A stretch of 64,000 bases of DNA, taken from contig JAOBSW010000644.1 of assembly GCA_026214975.1 (NCBI GenBank), forward strand, positions 1 through 64,000, given 5' to 3'. A program made the position numbers and the translations under genes. The DNA is from Gentiana macrophylla (taxonomy: Eukaryota > Streptophyta > Magnoliopsida > Gentianales > Gentianaceae). Position 1 is the first letter of the stretch. Each line of letters starts with the position of its first letter. The notes under the pieces were generated by a model that was not told the origin of the DNA, searched no databases, and saw only the letters and a list, made by a program, of their open reading frames with translations. Shown here piece by piece: positions 22,200 through 37,700 of this stretch.

Positions 22200-22794
22200 C
22201 TAAGAAAATTCCTTCATCGATTTTGGTTGGAATGTTTTCAAATGAACTTTATGATTTAGAATAAAACATTTGCTTCCAAATGGATGAAAATAGGATATGT
22301 TAGGTATCCTTCCATTCCAGATCTCATAAGGTGTCTTGACTTCTTTATTTCTTGATGTTCTGTTTTGTGTATAGCATGTTTGTATTCTTGCTTCAAACCC
22401 AATATCTTTCGGTAGCAATGCTTCACAAATCATTGTTCTTCCCGCTTCCTTTAAGGTTCTGTTTCTTCTTTCAAAGAACCCCATTTTCTTTGAGGTGTAC
22501 CAAAGCAATGACAAGTTGATGTAGTACATCATTACATTCACAATATTCTCTTATAACTTTGTTGAGAAATTCAAGTACTCGATATGATCTTATCTTTATG
22601 ACTGTTAAACTTTTCTCATTTTGTAATCTCTTCAAAAGATTAGGCATGCTTTGAAGTGTTTCACTTTTCTTGTTCATGAATATCACCCAAGTGTATCTGG
22701 AATAATCATCCACAACCACTAGGGTATACTTCTTTCCTGTTACACTTGTTGGAGTTATTGGTCCAAAAAGATCCATGTGCATCAGCTCCAACAC
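22200..22794 (-). pseudogene. SIRE-like integrase core (broken)
   Basis: 22794-22471 begins with the first catalytic block (MHMDLFGPI) and VVVDDYSRYTWV. The block that should hold the second catalytic Asp is altered (reads IRSYRVLEF). The third block is split by a frame change into 22541-22200 (ERRNRTLKEAGRTM, TPYEIWNGRIPNI). Integrase would insert the element DNA into the genome. The altered and split blocks coincide with probable CAG/CTG error sites, so the damage may not be real. Confidence 0.85.
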
Positions 22795-22851
22795 TCTATT
22801 AGTTGATTGTTTGGTCTTTGATTTGAAACTTGACTTTATCTGTTTACCTTG

Positions 22852-23142
22852 CTAACAAGCATCACATATAGCATCCTTCTTGAATGTGATCTCAGGTAAA
22901 CCAACCACCAGTTTCTTCTTTACCAACTGATTAATATCATCAAAGTTTAAGTGATTCAACTTCTTGTGCCATAGCCAATTAAGTTCAGACTTAGTATGCA
23001 CTATTAGGCAGGTTTCTGGAACTGCAGTAGACCAATCCACAACATACATATTCTGTTGTCTTCTACCAGCAAGTACAACTTGATCACGTCTTTCACTAAT
23101 GACAATGCGGTTGTCTTTGTCAAAAGTGACCTTGTATCCCAT
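22852..23142 (-). pseudogene. GAG-pre-integrase / HHCC zinc domain
   Basis: Contains LNWLWHKKLNHLNFDDINQL followed by ending CDAC: the H..H..C..C zinc-binding N-terminal domain of copia integrase. It joins the protease frame upstream with a frame change near 23143-23163. Confidence 0.85.
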
Positions 23143-23163
23143 ATCACGTAATTGTCCAAAGGC

Positions 23164-23367
23164 TCACAAGTTGTAATCCGATCCTTCCACATATGCAACA
23201 TTCTTGATTGTAAGTCCATTTACGATAAGTGTGCCATATCCTCTTGTATATCCAGGTGTATTTTTGTTGCCAAAATTCACTCTTAGACCATCTTTTGCCA
23301 CAAAATTTGATAAGCAGTGCTTATTCTTTGTCATGTGTCTGGAACATCCTTTGTCAAAGTACCGCAC
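23164..23367 (-). pseudogene. SIRE-like protease (retropepsin), active-site region
   Basis: The usual copia block is present as FDKGCSRHMT near the start, so the catalytic triplet reads Asp-Lys-Gly instead of Asp-Ser-Gly. GTLIVNGLTIKNVAYVEGSDYNL near the end matches the typical protease C-terminal block. The changed triplet lies where a CAGTGG hexamer is expected, again a CAG site. 23368-23664 links gag and protease; its frames are broken. Confidence 0.75.
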
Positions 23368-23664
23368 ACCCTACAAAACAAAGTTAATGCATTTTAGGTA
23401 CCCAAACCTGTTTGGGTCCATAATGGTCAGTGGTAAGCATGACCCTTGGCATGTCTCCATAAGGTCTTCTCCTGAATGTGTCATACTTTGGTTCATCCTT
23501 TGGTTCATACATGTATTCCACACATCCATAAGGTCTAACAGTAGGTTGTGTAGGAATCACATATGTTTTCTCGGCCTTTTGGTTTATAATGTTTGTTTGA
23601 AGTGATTCTTGTTGTTAAAAACATTTGCATAACCATAGTGTGTCTTTGTCTGTTAGGAATGACC

Positions 23665-25702
23665 CTATAATATGGGAGTCTTGAGGTCTTGAGGCCTTGT
23701 ATAAGTCCTCTGCTGAGCCCTTGGCTGATTCCATTGCATAGGTTTTACCCTAGCAATATGGTTATACTTACTATTTTTAATAGTAGATGCAGGAATATTC
23801 CAATCATCATCAGTAGGGAACAGTCTACCTTTCCCCCTGAGATAAGTATCCCTTGAATGATCAACATTTTTGGGTTTAGGATTCTTATCCTTGGAATATT
23901 TCTGTTTCTTACCCTTCTGTGGTCCAGCAGACTTGGTAGCAGTGTCCGCTATCGTGAGCTTAGAAGGCACAAAGATCCTATTTTTGGATTTATTCTTTTA
24001 CTAGAGTCGTTGACTTAGACTTTCGATTTTGCTTCCTTGAAGCATTCTCATTGGTTTTCTTGCTTCAAAGAACCTTATCGGGAGTTGGATCTAGTGCGGT
24101 ACAAACTTAGGACCAATTCGGTACTAGGTTGATAACCTTCTTGGATCCACTCTTGTTAGATTGTTGAGTTCCAAATCCAAGCCCTGTTTCTATCCCCATA
24201 AGGCTTTCCGATTTGTATGCATGATTGGAACAAGATGGTTACAGATTCGGAGAGGTTGCTTTGGATGTTCAATGAGACTTATTTTGATTCTGTTTCAACA
24301 TCTTTTCCTTACCCTTGAGAACCCTAATTTGACTTTCAATCTTCCAACTTCTAACTCAAGAGTTTCTTTTTCAGCCTTCACAACCTCATAGCCAGATTGT
24401 ATTACCCTCAGTTGATTAAGGATGGCATCCAAAGTCCCATTGTTGTCAGAATTTCTAGGATTTGAACCACAAGTTGATTCACAATCACTTCCAGCAGGAG
24501 TGTTGATAGATATAGTGTTGTATACCTCCTCAGTTTCATCCATATTAGCCATCAAAGCATAATCCTCCATATCAGCAACCAGTGCAGTGTCATCTGATTC
24601 ATTTCCTTTTTCAGATTCAACTTCATAGCCTGATTCATCTTCAGCAACCATAGCCTTCTTGCCAAGTCTTCTTTGTTGACTTTTGGTCTTCAGTAGGTCT
24701 GGACAGTCAGGTCTAAAATGTCCAGGCTTCTTGCAGTTGAAACAAAGATAATCAGGTTCCTTGCCTTGTTTTAACTCAGGACAGTCAGGTTTGAAGTGTC
24801 CTGGTTTCTTGCTGATGAAAGCACATGAGATAGTCATTATCTTTCCTTGGTTCTTCTTTCCTTCTTTCAGTAGGCCTTTTTGTAAAATTTCTTGCAGGGC
24901 CTTTCCAGTCTTCATCATCTTGATTTTCTTGCTCGAGAGGGCAATTTGTTCTTGCATCTCATCCAAAGCATTTCATCTGTCCTCCTGATGTTTCTTCATG
25001 ATGTGAAGCAGCCAATGCAGTGGTCTTTGGCTCTTCCTTCTCAGTTTCAGGCACCAGCTTCTTGCTAAATTCATATGCCTTAAGATCAGAGAACAACTTG
25101 AAGGTGTCTTCTTCATGCAATTTCCTCATTTCTTCAATTGCAGTCACCTTCATTTTCCAAACATCTTTTGCAGGTAGAGCTTCCAAGATTTTGGTGTTTA
25201 TTTCCTCTTTTGAATAACTTACACTCAGCAGGGTAAGTTCATCCAGGATTGCATTGAATCTGGACTCCATTTGCTCAATGGTTTCATTTGGCCAGCATTT
25301 TGAACTTTTGGAACCTTTTTAAGCTACACCGATTTTGTTCTTCTTTATTGCATCGGTGCCTTCACTGGATCAAGTGAATCTTGTCCCAAAGTTCCTTTGC
25401 GATCGTGCAATCTTTAACCTTCATGTACATATTGCTATCCAAGGTTACGTAAATGATATCAATAGCAATGTTGTTGAGGTTTGCTCTTTTACATCTTACG
25501 CATTCCATTCTCTTTTGGTTTAGGAATGTACTCGATTCACATCACCCACTTATTCGCCTTTGTAATCTCGGTGGTCCTTGATTAGTACATCCATCATCTC
25601 ATCATGGGTAGCGACAAGATATGCCTGCATTCGACGTTTATACTCATCAAATCTATCAAGAGAACACATCAACATAGTTCTAGCATACCGTGTGTTGTCC
25701 AT
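23665..25702 (-). pseudogene. SIRE-like gag with CCHC zinc knuckles (broken)
   Basis: The start is taken at 25702 (MDNTRYARTMLMCSLDRFDE). The copia capsid region follows: MQAYLVATHDEMMDVLIKD, a gap with breaks 25271-25549, then 25270-24959 with ILDELTLLSVSYSKEEINTK and LEALPAKDVWKMK. Next is 24966-24295 with one intact zinc knuckle CFNCKKPGHFRPDC near residues 74-87 and a similar preceding copy that has lost its cysteines, then an acidic region and a coiled-coil-like stretch. 23970-23665 is a basic linker. Gag packages the element RNA. At least four frame breaks. Confidence 0.82.
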
Positions 25703-25791
25703 GATGCAAGTCTTGAAAATCAAGAACTTGAAAGAAATTTTTAAAGAATTTTCATAAGCACAACAAGTAGGATTCCTTGAGCGAAGCCTTC

Positions 25792-25805
25792 GCTCCGATA
25801 CCAAT
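25792..25805 (-). other. Primer binding site of the SIRE-like element
   Basis: The minus strand reads ATTGGTATCGGAGC directly after the 5' LTR; the core matches the 3' end of initiator tRNA-Met with one change (CGG for CAG). Confidence 0.75.
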
Positions 25806-27517
25806 TGTTGGTCCCTTGAAAAGGCTTTGGTTAAGTTTAGAGGGGTGAATAAACTTAACACTTAAAAATTTGGAGTTAACAAATTTGTAACTTCCAATCT
25901 GCGATACTTGAGAGTCTCTGTTGAGACTTCAAGAGGGTGGCGATAAGCGGTGAGTCTCTTGATAGTTAAGTTTGCTTTGAATTTGTGCAGTGGAATTAAA
26001 TCAAAATTAAGCCTTAGTACTTGTTGTCAAATATGATACTAAGTATTAGATACTCAGTAGTGCAAGTGTGTGATTTCAGTTGCTAGATTCAGTAGGTTAA
26101 TGAGTGAAATAAAACAAGTGCAGAAAGTAAAAGCAGAAAGTAAGTAGGCATATTTTTATAGTGGTTCCAGGTGATGTAATCTCAGACGTCCACTCTTCTC
26201 CTGTGATGTTGGGGAAATTCACTAGAGATCTTAGATGTAGTTTGTTACAAAGATTCCTAAGTTGTTTGTCCTTCACCAATGACTATGGCTTCACAAAGCT
26301 GGCCGGGAACAAGTTGAATTGCTGCTCCTTAGTCTTCCCTTTGGTCCTTGAAGGGTAGGATTGCCTCTTCACCGGCTCCACCACAAACAACGATCTTTCA
26401 CACTAACAGATGCTTCACTGTCTCTCATTGAGGTTCTTTATAAAATAAAGAATGAATCAAATAAATGATTCGATTCTTGCGGTGAGCTTGATTAGGATGA
26501 TGTAATCAGCAGCTTGCAGTCTTCAAGTGTGTATGCTTGATGTAGCTTGAACACAGAATGCACTTGAAGAAAATAACTAGATCAGCAGCCTTAAGCTCAG
26601 TAAGTTCAGCAGGTGTTTTTATTTCGATGATTGTCACTTAAAGTTTATCCCAAAAATTCATCATCTTTTCTTGAGTTGAAAGTCTTCTATTTATAGGTAG
26701 GAATGCATGTGACTTGCATTTGAAATTCAAATGTGACCGTTCCTTGTATTTGTCCCATCGATAACCAATCATTCACTATTCATAGGATCGACATCGTCGA
26801 AATTCCTTTTTGTGAAGCGATCGGCCCACCCTTTGACTTGTATCCAATGGATAAAAATATGGATCATCCCAACGTCTTTTTAATCTCAGCCTTTGATTTT
26901 CTTGATAAGTCAGAGGTAGTTGGCTGTCCTTATCCATGTAATCTTCCAAGATAATCTTGAATTAATCGAGGTAATACATCAGCAGGTTTATGAGTCTGCT
27001 GAGATACCTATCAGTCTGCTGATCATCATGTAACTGTATATAAAATACAATGCAGCTGATTACTTCTATCTAACTTTTATTTGTGTAGTTAGATTACATC
27101 ATTTTAATTGTAACTAAGTTCCAAACATCATCCAACTTATGGAACTTAGACCTTCTACACAAGGTATATGTAATCAGTTTAGGTCATCACAGACTTGCCT
27201 AAATTCTGATCCCATATCCTTGACTTGAATTACTAAGTTTGATCCCTTAGCCTTCATTTATCGAGTTTGAACCCTCGGCCTTGGTCTCAGGTCTTCAAAG
27301 CGAGGTTCACGACTAGTCTACTGACCTATCTACCCCATCGACTAGAGACCGATCTGCATTGATATCAATCGCTGACCCTTTACTGATGCTTGTTTGATCA
27401 AACCTATTTATGAATCAAACTCTAATAAACCTATACATTTTATCTAGACATCTTTTGCCTTTGCACTATACAAGCTAGTATGGCACTCATCATCAAAACT
27501 AAGAAATAAGTCCAACA
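25806..27517 (-). repeat. 5' LTR of the SIRE-like element
   Basis: 1712 bp, TGTTGG...CCAACA on the plus strand, followed by the CATTC duplication. TATA box CTATAAATAG at 26696-26687 (minus). It pairs with 13674-15392. Confidence 0.9.
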
Positions 27518-27671
27518 CATTCTTTCCCATTCTCGACTTCCTTTAAATGGAAACAGTCTCGAGCTAGCAGTTCGTTTGAGTAGACACTACTCTTGAACTG
27601 TGGGATGCCTAATGATAGTGTTACTAGCTTGGACTATTCGATTTTTCTAATCGTCAAATCATAAGACCAAA

Positions 27672-28060
27672 GCTCCCACTAGTTTATCGGTTCCAAATAC
27701 CGTCTAACTAGCAACACTTTGTATTTATGATTTTTCAAAGATTAGAACATCACCTAGAACTAAGCTCCCACTAGTTTATCAGTTCCAAATACTGTCTAAC
27801 TAGCAATGCTGTGTTCATGATGTTTCAAAGATTATAAAATCTCCAGAACTAAGCTCCCACTAGTTTATCACTTCCAAATACTGTCTAACTAGTAACGCTT
27901 TATTCTTGTTTTTCCAATGGAAAAACTCTTGTGCAGTCCATTACACATTTCTAATGATTCTGAAAAACAACAAATCATAAGACTAAGGCTCCCACTAGTT
28001 TATCGGTTCCAAATACCGTCTAACTAGCAATGCCTTATGTATATGATTTTCCAATTTTTC
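27672..28060. repeat. Four-copy tandem repeat with PPT-like core
   Basis: GCTCCCACTAGTTTATC followed by TTCCAAATAC(C/T)GTCTAACTAG starts at 27672, 27764, 27853 and 27988 (spacing 92, 89 and 135). On the element strand the core reads CTAGTGGGAGC, resembling a copia polypurine tract. Confidence 0.8.
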
Positions 28061-28909
28061 AATTTTGAAATTTGTTGTGTAATTACACTTTTAAAATTCA
28101 CTAAATGAATTTTATATGATAGTCCTATGTCATCTTTTGTAAACTAAGTATGGTCGTCCCTCGTTCAACACGAGTGACACCCGTGACATACCTATAATAT
28201 GTCACTTAAGTTTTTAAAGGCTTAAGAGAATAAATCTTTTCTGAAAAATTAACTGCATTCTTTTGATAATTACAACGTACTTGTTACTTTCCACATTTTT
28301 AATGAAGTCCTATTACTAACAGTTTAGTAGCCTAGAGATTTAGTTGTAAAAAAATATGACAGAAAATTAAATTCAAAAATAAATTTTAACTACTAGATTT
28401 ATTTTAGGAATAATAAACTATAAAAAAAAGTTTATCCTACCATTCCAAGGATTTAACCTCGCACATGATCTTGTCGAGAGAGGTCGATATCAAAGACTAT
28501 GACGGTTAAACTGAGACAATCTCTCTCAATGATTAAGCTTCGAGATTCGAACATCTCACGGGAATTAGACATCCCGGACTTTAATCATTGATTACCTTCC
28601 TTTTCTACCCTAGATATTTCGAAAATATCCATAATGAGTGTGACCTACTATATCAGATCTCAGAGTACGCCCCGAGTATGTCTACGAGGGGCAGGTCAGT
28701 GACCCGACGAGTACCCGAAATCCTATCCTTTCGGAGACCGAGCCTTGAATTTTGATAACGGTGAACACCATCCGAAGGGGGCCGAAATCAAAGCGGCACG
28801 AGGCGTCACCATTCTCTCACGTGCTTGCACCTATAGTAGAGGCCGTGGGGTCGGCTGTCGCCTTCCCCGCTCCCACTCAATAATTTGAAAAAGTGGTGGG
28901 TTTACTAAT

Positions 28910-29277
28910 TACGGTTTCGGTCTTGACAATAAGAAACAATAAATCAAAGTACTCCGAACAGGGTCGGTTATGTAGGCAAGCCTACGCCGTCTTATTCGTT
29001 GGAACATATGTGACAGTTCAGACTGATCCGGCAAGAGAAGCCCCGTTTAGCCCGAAGGCTTATCGGCTATGCTAAGTCTTGTCGAACCACTGTAACATAC
29101 ATCACACGCGGAGGGGAGTCGATTGAGCCGAAGCTCGTTGAACTCGCCCAACCATGGTTAGACCATTTCCGAACCCATGTACTAAGATTCTCTGATTTCT
29201 AAATTGTCACCCAAAGCGTAATCTCGTTTCTGTTTAAGGTGGGTTTACTGAGAAGCCATCACCGAAAAACTCAACGA
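28910..29277 (-). repeat. Module shared with Athila-2 (copy in the LARD)
   Basis: Its reverse complement matches 42523-42895 over about 370 bp, roughly 85-90 percent by eye. Shared phrases include TCAAAGTACTCCGAA, TATGTAGGCAAGCCTACGCC, TAGCCCGAAGGCTTATCGGC and CACCCAAAGCGTAATCTCG. Both copies are in the sense of their own element, 0.9-1.2 kb downstream of the PBS. Minus-strand reading contains GDGFSVNPP, a stop, then TETRLRFG and a stop; Athila-2 has the same words without the inner stop. Confidence 0.75.
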
Positions 29278-30422
29278 TTTTTCAAAGTGGGATTCACCGA
29301 GAATCCATCACTAAAATCGTAACGATTGACAAAAACCCGGTTCCTCGGTTTTTATAATTAGTTACTTATTTATTAACTACCACAAATTAATTAAATAAGT
29401 CTTTAAACTAATTATACGAGTTATACATGCCTAATTTATTCGAAATAAACTAGCTATATGTATGCATTGGAGTGGAATCATGATATGATGCATGTCATGG
29501 CAATTTCCGGTTATATCATACAATTTTCGATCATACACGAAAAATAACGGAAAAATAAACACCGATATGGATCTTTGGTACCCCGTATCTAACCTATTAA
29601 AAAAAAAACACAAACCCTAACTAGGGTTTATTATCTTCAAATCTGCTGCTGCTGCGTTTTGTTGATGATCGGACATCCAAACGAACCTTGATCATCACGA
29701 AACTTTAAGGACCTGTTCTTCACTCCTCCTACTTCAATATGAACGGTTGGATATTCGTTTCAACGGTCCAATTTTCTCCAGTAATCCGCCGATCTAACTG
29801 CTGCATCTGTTTATAACTGCGGTGCAGCAGTGTATTTCCCGGGGCCGATCGGGCATCGAGAAAAATCCCGATCGACCTGAAATTTTTGGGATTGTTCATA
29901 ACTCCACGGTAGTTGATCTGAACGGACAAATCTTCGTTTCAACGGTCCAATCTCTTCCAGAAATTCGACGAACTCACAGCTAGGGTTTTAATGCTCTTTG
30001 TGCTTTTTATTACAACAAACAACTTTATAGCAGCGATCGGACATCGAGATCGAATCCGATCGTCATGTAATTTTGAGGGCATGTTCTTCAACTTTTATTC
30101 TTCATTCTGACCGGAGGGATTGTCGTTTCAACGGCTCAAACTCCGGAAAAAAATAAAAAATAGAACAGAAACAAAACAGATCTACTTCTAGGAAATTAAA
30201 ATTACAAAATTTCCTATACTCATATAAACGAATTTATATGAGTTTACAATAGATCTAACGAGTAAATAGTACCAACCCCAATCCATCTCTTCAACCACAA
30301 CAATCACAAAGGCAACATTCATGATATTTTCGAATCATCATAAAAACGAAAATAAAAACAATCTAACATGCTTATTCCACTCCTTAGATCTAAAATTTAC
30401 ATACTTTGATTGATAGATCAAA

Positions 30423-30435
30423 GGCTCTGATACCA
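30423..30435 (-). other. Primer binding site of the LARD element
   Basis: The minus strand reads TGGTATCAGAGCC two bases after the LTR end, a perfect initiator tRNA-Met PBS as used by copia elements. Confidence 0.85.
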
Positions 30436-30437
30436 CT

Positions 30438-33478
<3,041 letters not shown>

Positions 33479-33479
33479 T

Positions 33480-33553
<74 letters not shown>

Positions 33554-34718
33554 AATATATGTATTTATATACATATTTAATTAATCAACACAATTCATAT
33601 CTTGTATTTTATTTATTCATAATAAATAAATACCACCATATTCATTTATCACTATAACCTTTATAGTATGAGATAAATTCTTTCCTTATTTGGTCATCAA
33701 CTAAAACCACATTTTAATCCGGCTAGATGTTCTTATGTGTGTGACTCGATAGGCTTCCGAATATGTTGGCCGTACACAAAGTGAAAATTACGAAAATCCC
33801 CTTCATACCTCACGATCACGGGATAGCGTCTAGCAACACACCGTGACCCACAATCATCGGAAGAGTCAAATGCAATGACTACTACCTTTCATGAGAAATA
33901 GTTACCGTGTAAATAGAATCCTATCGCTGTAATAATCCATACGGTCGTACGTCGAGTGTCAAGCATCAACGACCGTTTCTTATAATCTGGATATCATGCT
34001 CTCTCGAAGTAAATCATTTACTTCCACTTTGCAAAGATTCACGAGAGTATGACATTCCTTATAAGAAGGCCCTTTCGGATATTCACCCATACTGATAGGG
34101 TACGCGATTTCCGGACGACCAAACATGTATACTCCACATGCTTCAGTATCACACCCAATCACTACCGCATGATCGCACCGTGGTTAGGGGAAACCTCAAT
34201 AGTGTCAAAGCATGACAATCCACACCGTGATGCCATGTAGACTCCGGCCCTAAGGATAATTACACAACCACCACATAGTGTGACACTTAACAGTGTAAGT
34301 GGGTCAGTCTAACGTACGCATTCTCTAATACAAGTCCACGTACAGTCCAAGTGTCTCTACACTTCGATAGACAAGATCTATCCCCGCCCTTAAAGACAGA
34401 AGACATCTAATACGTGCTAGTATGTTTGTACTATCAATGCCCTGTTTAATAGTACATCAGCCTAGAGACATTTAAGTATCCAACTTGTTAAAGTGATTAG
34501 AGATCTCATAAACCATAATCGCCTATCATGGTTTCTCTATCACAGTTTAATACTAAGGACGTTATCATATAACAATTCATAATTTGTTCTTTAAAAGAAC
34601 AAATATATGACAACAGAAAATCTAGTTAATATATGTATAAACATAAAGAAATAGTAGAAATGATCCGACCCGGTCGGATCCAGTCCAACCCGATTGGGTT
34701 TAGGACACTATTTTAACA
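33479..34718 (-). repeat. 3' LTR of copia-C (right portion)
   Basis: Matches 48361-49597 and 50090-51286, ending in GGACACTATTTTAACA. It starts in an AT microsatellite (about 33480-33550). On its left is the petB-like insertion, beyond which the LTR continues at 8768. Confidence 0.85.
33480..33550. repeat. AT dinucleotide microsatellite
   Basis: About 33 AT repeats within the copia-C LTR; a related run of about 24 is at 48373-48422. The open frame through it encodes only Ile-Tyr repeats and is not a gene. Confidence 0.95.
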
Positions 34719-37700
34719 AAATCCCATTTGGCCTAAAACCAATCACTCACATACACAAGACCAAGTTGAAACACAAGAATCTCATGCAATACTCGCAACC
34801 AGACTTAGCCGTGAACGGATCGGTATCCGTGGGGACTCAGACAATCTTCATATCATGCTCCAAATGACCAAGTTAAAGGAACCGCCTCAACACACAGATG
34901 AATCTCCGACGAGACCCTGGTCCTTGCTTTAAGCAATGAATCCACTTACTATATCAACTATATATAGAAAAGGTGGAAGAACCGTACAAGGTTCAGGAAT
35001 GAACCTTCTTAGATCCATGTACTGCTCCCGCTGCGCCTCTAAGGCAGTACTGTGTTTTGGCTAAGTTGTAGAATTTACAGTGACCCATAGCCAAGAACAT
35101 TTCCAGCTCACTGTGTCACTTAATCAAAGTAACTGCAAACCCAGACCGTAGCTCCCACTAGCCTTCATAAGACTCAAGATATACGTCTGCATATCTACGT
35201 TATTTAATTCCAAGTTTCAATAAACTAGGAACTCTTCCTTAAATTGTTTAAGGATATTCTTGACATTCACCAGATTTACTTTAATACTTGCTCATGACTA
35301 TTCATGGACTATGAACATGTGGCATTACTTTTATGATAGTTCCTATCGCAGTAGCAAAGGAAACCTTCCATAAGCATCATCTTTCACCTTCCCTTTAGGA
35401 CCAACGTCCTAGCATAGATAGATCTTGAGAACACAGGCTAGCAGTATCTCCTATCGCGATCTATCCTAAACTCTTTTAGCATCGCATCTATATAGGTAAA
35501 CTATAATCTAACAGCAGTTAACTCTATCACTGTAGATTCTTATTCCCAAAAATAAAAACTGCTAATCCAAGTGCTTTCGTAAAGACCTTGAACTACCAAA
35601 CAATAGTTGACTGTGACATGGGGAGATGATTCCCAAGAGAGATATCCAATACCTTACTCAAAAATCGTAACACACTCCAACTATCCCTCTTGCACATTGG
35701 GCATATCCCTTCGTTTGACTAAATCAAACTCCTTTGATTATCAAACAAAGAAATTGTCTAGAGAAACTTGTTTGAGTCCATAAATGGATCTCGTGTGCTC
35801 ACATATCATGTTATTGTCTATGAACATCAAGATGTTTGCCCAACATCTCAACACTATCATATAGCCATGATACGATGTTATAACAAGCATAGTCTGAATA
35901 GAACTGGGCTCAACTAGCAGCATAAAGATAATTACAAGGTTTACACCCCGTACCCTTCAATTGTCACTATAGCCTTATGGTAATCATATTACCATCCATG
36001 TCAGCCTTTCAGGGACATTCCCTCTTGGTAAGACATACTAGGTTCACAACCTGGTTGTCACTGATGGAATCTAATTCAGATATTATGGCTCCTGGCCATA
36101 TCTCTCAATCTTGCTTTTCAAACATTCCTTCACAAGTCGTGAGATATTCATTCTTCAAGATGAATATATCAGCAGCCTTTTCAGGCTTGAGGTTATCCAC
36201 AGACACTTTTGTGTGCACTGAGCAGTGTTCTACACCTCATCGTTATGCGGTGTCTGCTCATGTTACAATGGTTGAATATATCTTTGTGGTTCTCAAACTC
36301 TTTTGAGATCTTATTTACTCCCACTGTCTCTTTTGGAAGAGATACTTCCTCTTAAAGATATCATGTTTGGAGACAAACACCTTTTGCTCCGCGGACAAGT
36401 AAACATTATCTAGCGTAGTTGCTAAGATATTCCACAAAGTTGCATATGTCGTACTAGGCTTCAAGCCTTTCTGACTTTGCCTATGACAACTTCAAATCAT
36501 CGGTTAAGATAATTCGACATTATCCCCTTCCATATTTAATATGGAAAGTTTTCAACATTTATTCTTTGGAACTCGGTTAAGTATATGAATTGTATAAGGG
36601 CACTATCCTTAAACTGGTAAGGGATACTTTGCATGGCTTACGTCACACATTTATCATATAAAGTGTTGTTTCTATTTTAGAAGCACAATCTGATTGCGTA
36701 TCCAAAAATGGTATCCTTCAAGGTGGAATCTTATTCCTTTTCAGACAACTTCTGAAACACCCTTCAGGTATTAATTACTTCAATCCAATTGAAGATTAAT
36801 TCCTAAGTAGTTTATCAATCTCATATTCGTGCTAGCTCAAACTTTTCAGGCTTTCCGAATTATGCACTTCACTGAGTACACTTGACTATTTCTAAAAATA
36901 GTCATAGAGATTAACAAAAAGTTATTTGTGGCATTAATTGTCATGAGCCAACAAACATCAATATGTTTAGGCTTTAGACAACTTTCTAGATTGTATAACC
37001 TTTTCATAAAAGGGTATTTTAGTCATATTTAGATAAGATACATATTACCCACATGATTCATAACCACATGGTTCAGACATAATCAGAATGACATCTGATC
37101 ACACGATTCCCCTCCATAGAGACTATGTCTAGAACGACCACCCAATATTAAGGATAATAGCCATATAGTCATTTAGTTGAGATTTCATCACATATATCAA
37201 CTATATAGTGACATCAATCTAGTATGTTAGATTCAGTGACCTTTCAACTTTATCGGAATAACATTTATTCTTTATAATTGAATTTGTCCATTAAATCCTA
37301 ATGGATAACTGAAAGTATGTTCTTCATAAGAACCGGAACATAATAACATTTATTTAGTTCCCTTATCAATTTACTTGATCCAGAATATGGTAAGTGTTAC
37401 AACGTTTGCTTCACCTTCCATATCTGTACTTAATCTTTCTAATTTAATCACACTCGTAAGATATCATATATCTTGGAGTCGACTTTAAACTTAGATATAT
37501 TTATCTCAACCCACTTGCCTGGAATAGAAACTTCAATAAGTTATCTATTTAAGCACATGCAATAACTGTACTTTTTAATCCTTTAAGGATTTGTAAATAA
37601 TTATTAGTGTAGTCTTCATAAGACTTAAGAAAGATCACAAGAGAATGTAAAGTTTATTTAACCTTTTGAATCGTATTCAAAACATTAACTATTTAATTAA

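Larger units (their letters stand above)
13674..27517 (-). mobile_element. SIRE-like Ty1/copia element with extra ORF, nested in the LARD
   Basis: 13.8 kb, bounded by CATTC duplications (13669-13673 and 27518-27522). LTRs of 1719 and 1712 bp start TGTTGG and end CCAACA. Minus-strand order: 5' LTR, PBS, gag with CCHC knuckles, protease, integrase, RT, RNase H, about 0.6 kb spacer, a long extra ORF region, PPT and 3' LTR. PR-IN-RT order and the YVDD motif show Ty1/copia; the long extra ORF after pol fits SIRE/Maximus elements. Coding regions are broken at many places. Confidence 0.88.
27523..30422 (-). other. LARD internal domain, 5' portion (non-coding)
   Basis: Contains a four-copy repeat (27672-28060), a module shared with Athila-2 (28910-29277) and a leader (29300-30422) with repeated phrases such as CGTTTCAACGGTCCAA (near 29756 and 29936) and GATCGGACATCGAGA-like motifs (29670, 30036). 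No credible gag or pol frame. A second DGFSVNP-coding phrase lies at 29288-29315 on the minus strand. Confidence 0.6.

Noticed and set aside
13674..27517. C-to-T hypermutation (RIP-like or methylcytosine deamination) as explanation for LTR differences
   Set aside because: Differences are mainly replacements and small indels at CAG/CTG and CG, with either copy affected, not directional transitions.
30423..30435. tRNA gene fragment
   Set aside because: The tRNA similarity is limited to the 3'-end complement next to an LTR, which is a primer binding site.
35977..36306. 109-codon plus-strand frame
   Set aside because: Antisense to degraded copia-C pol near the RT remnant; a shadow frame.
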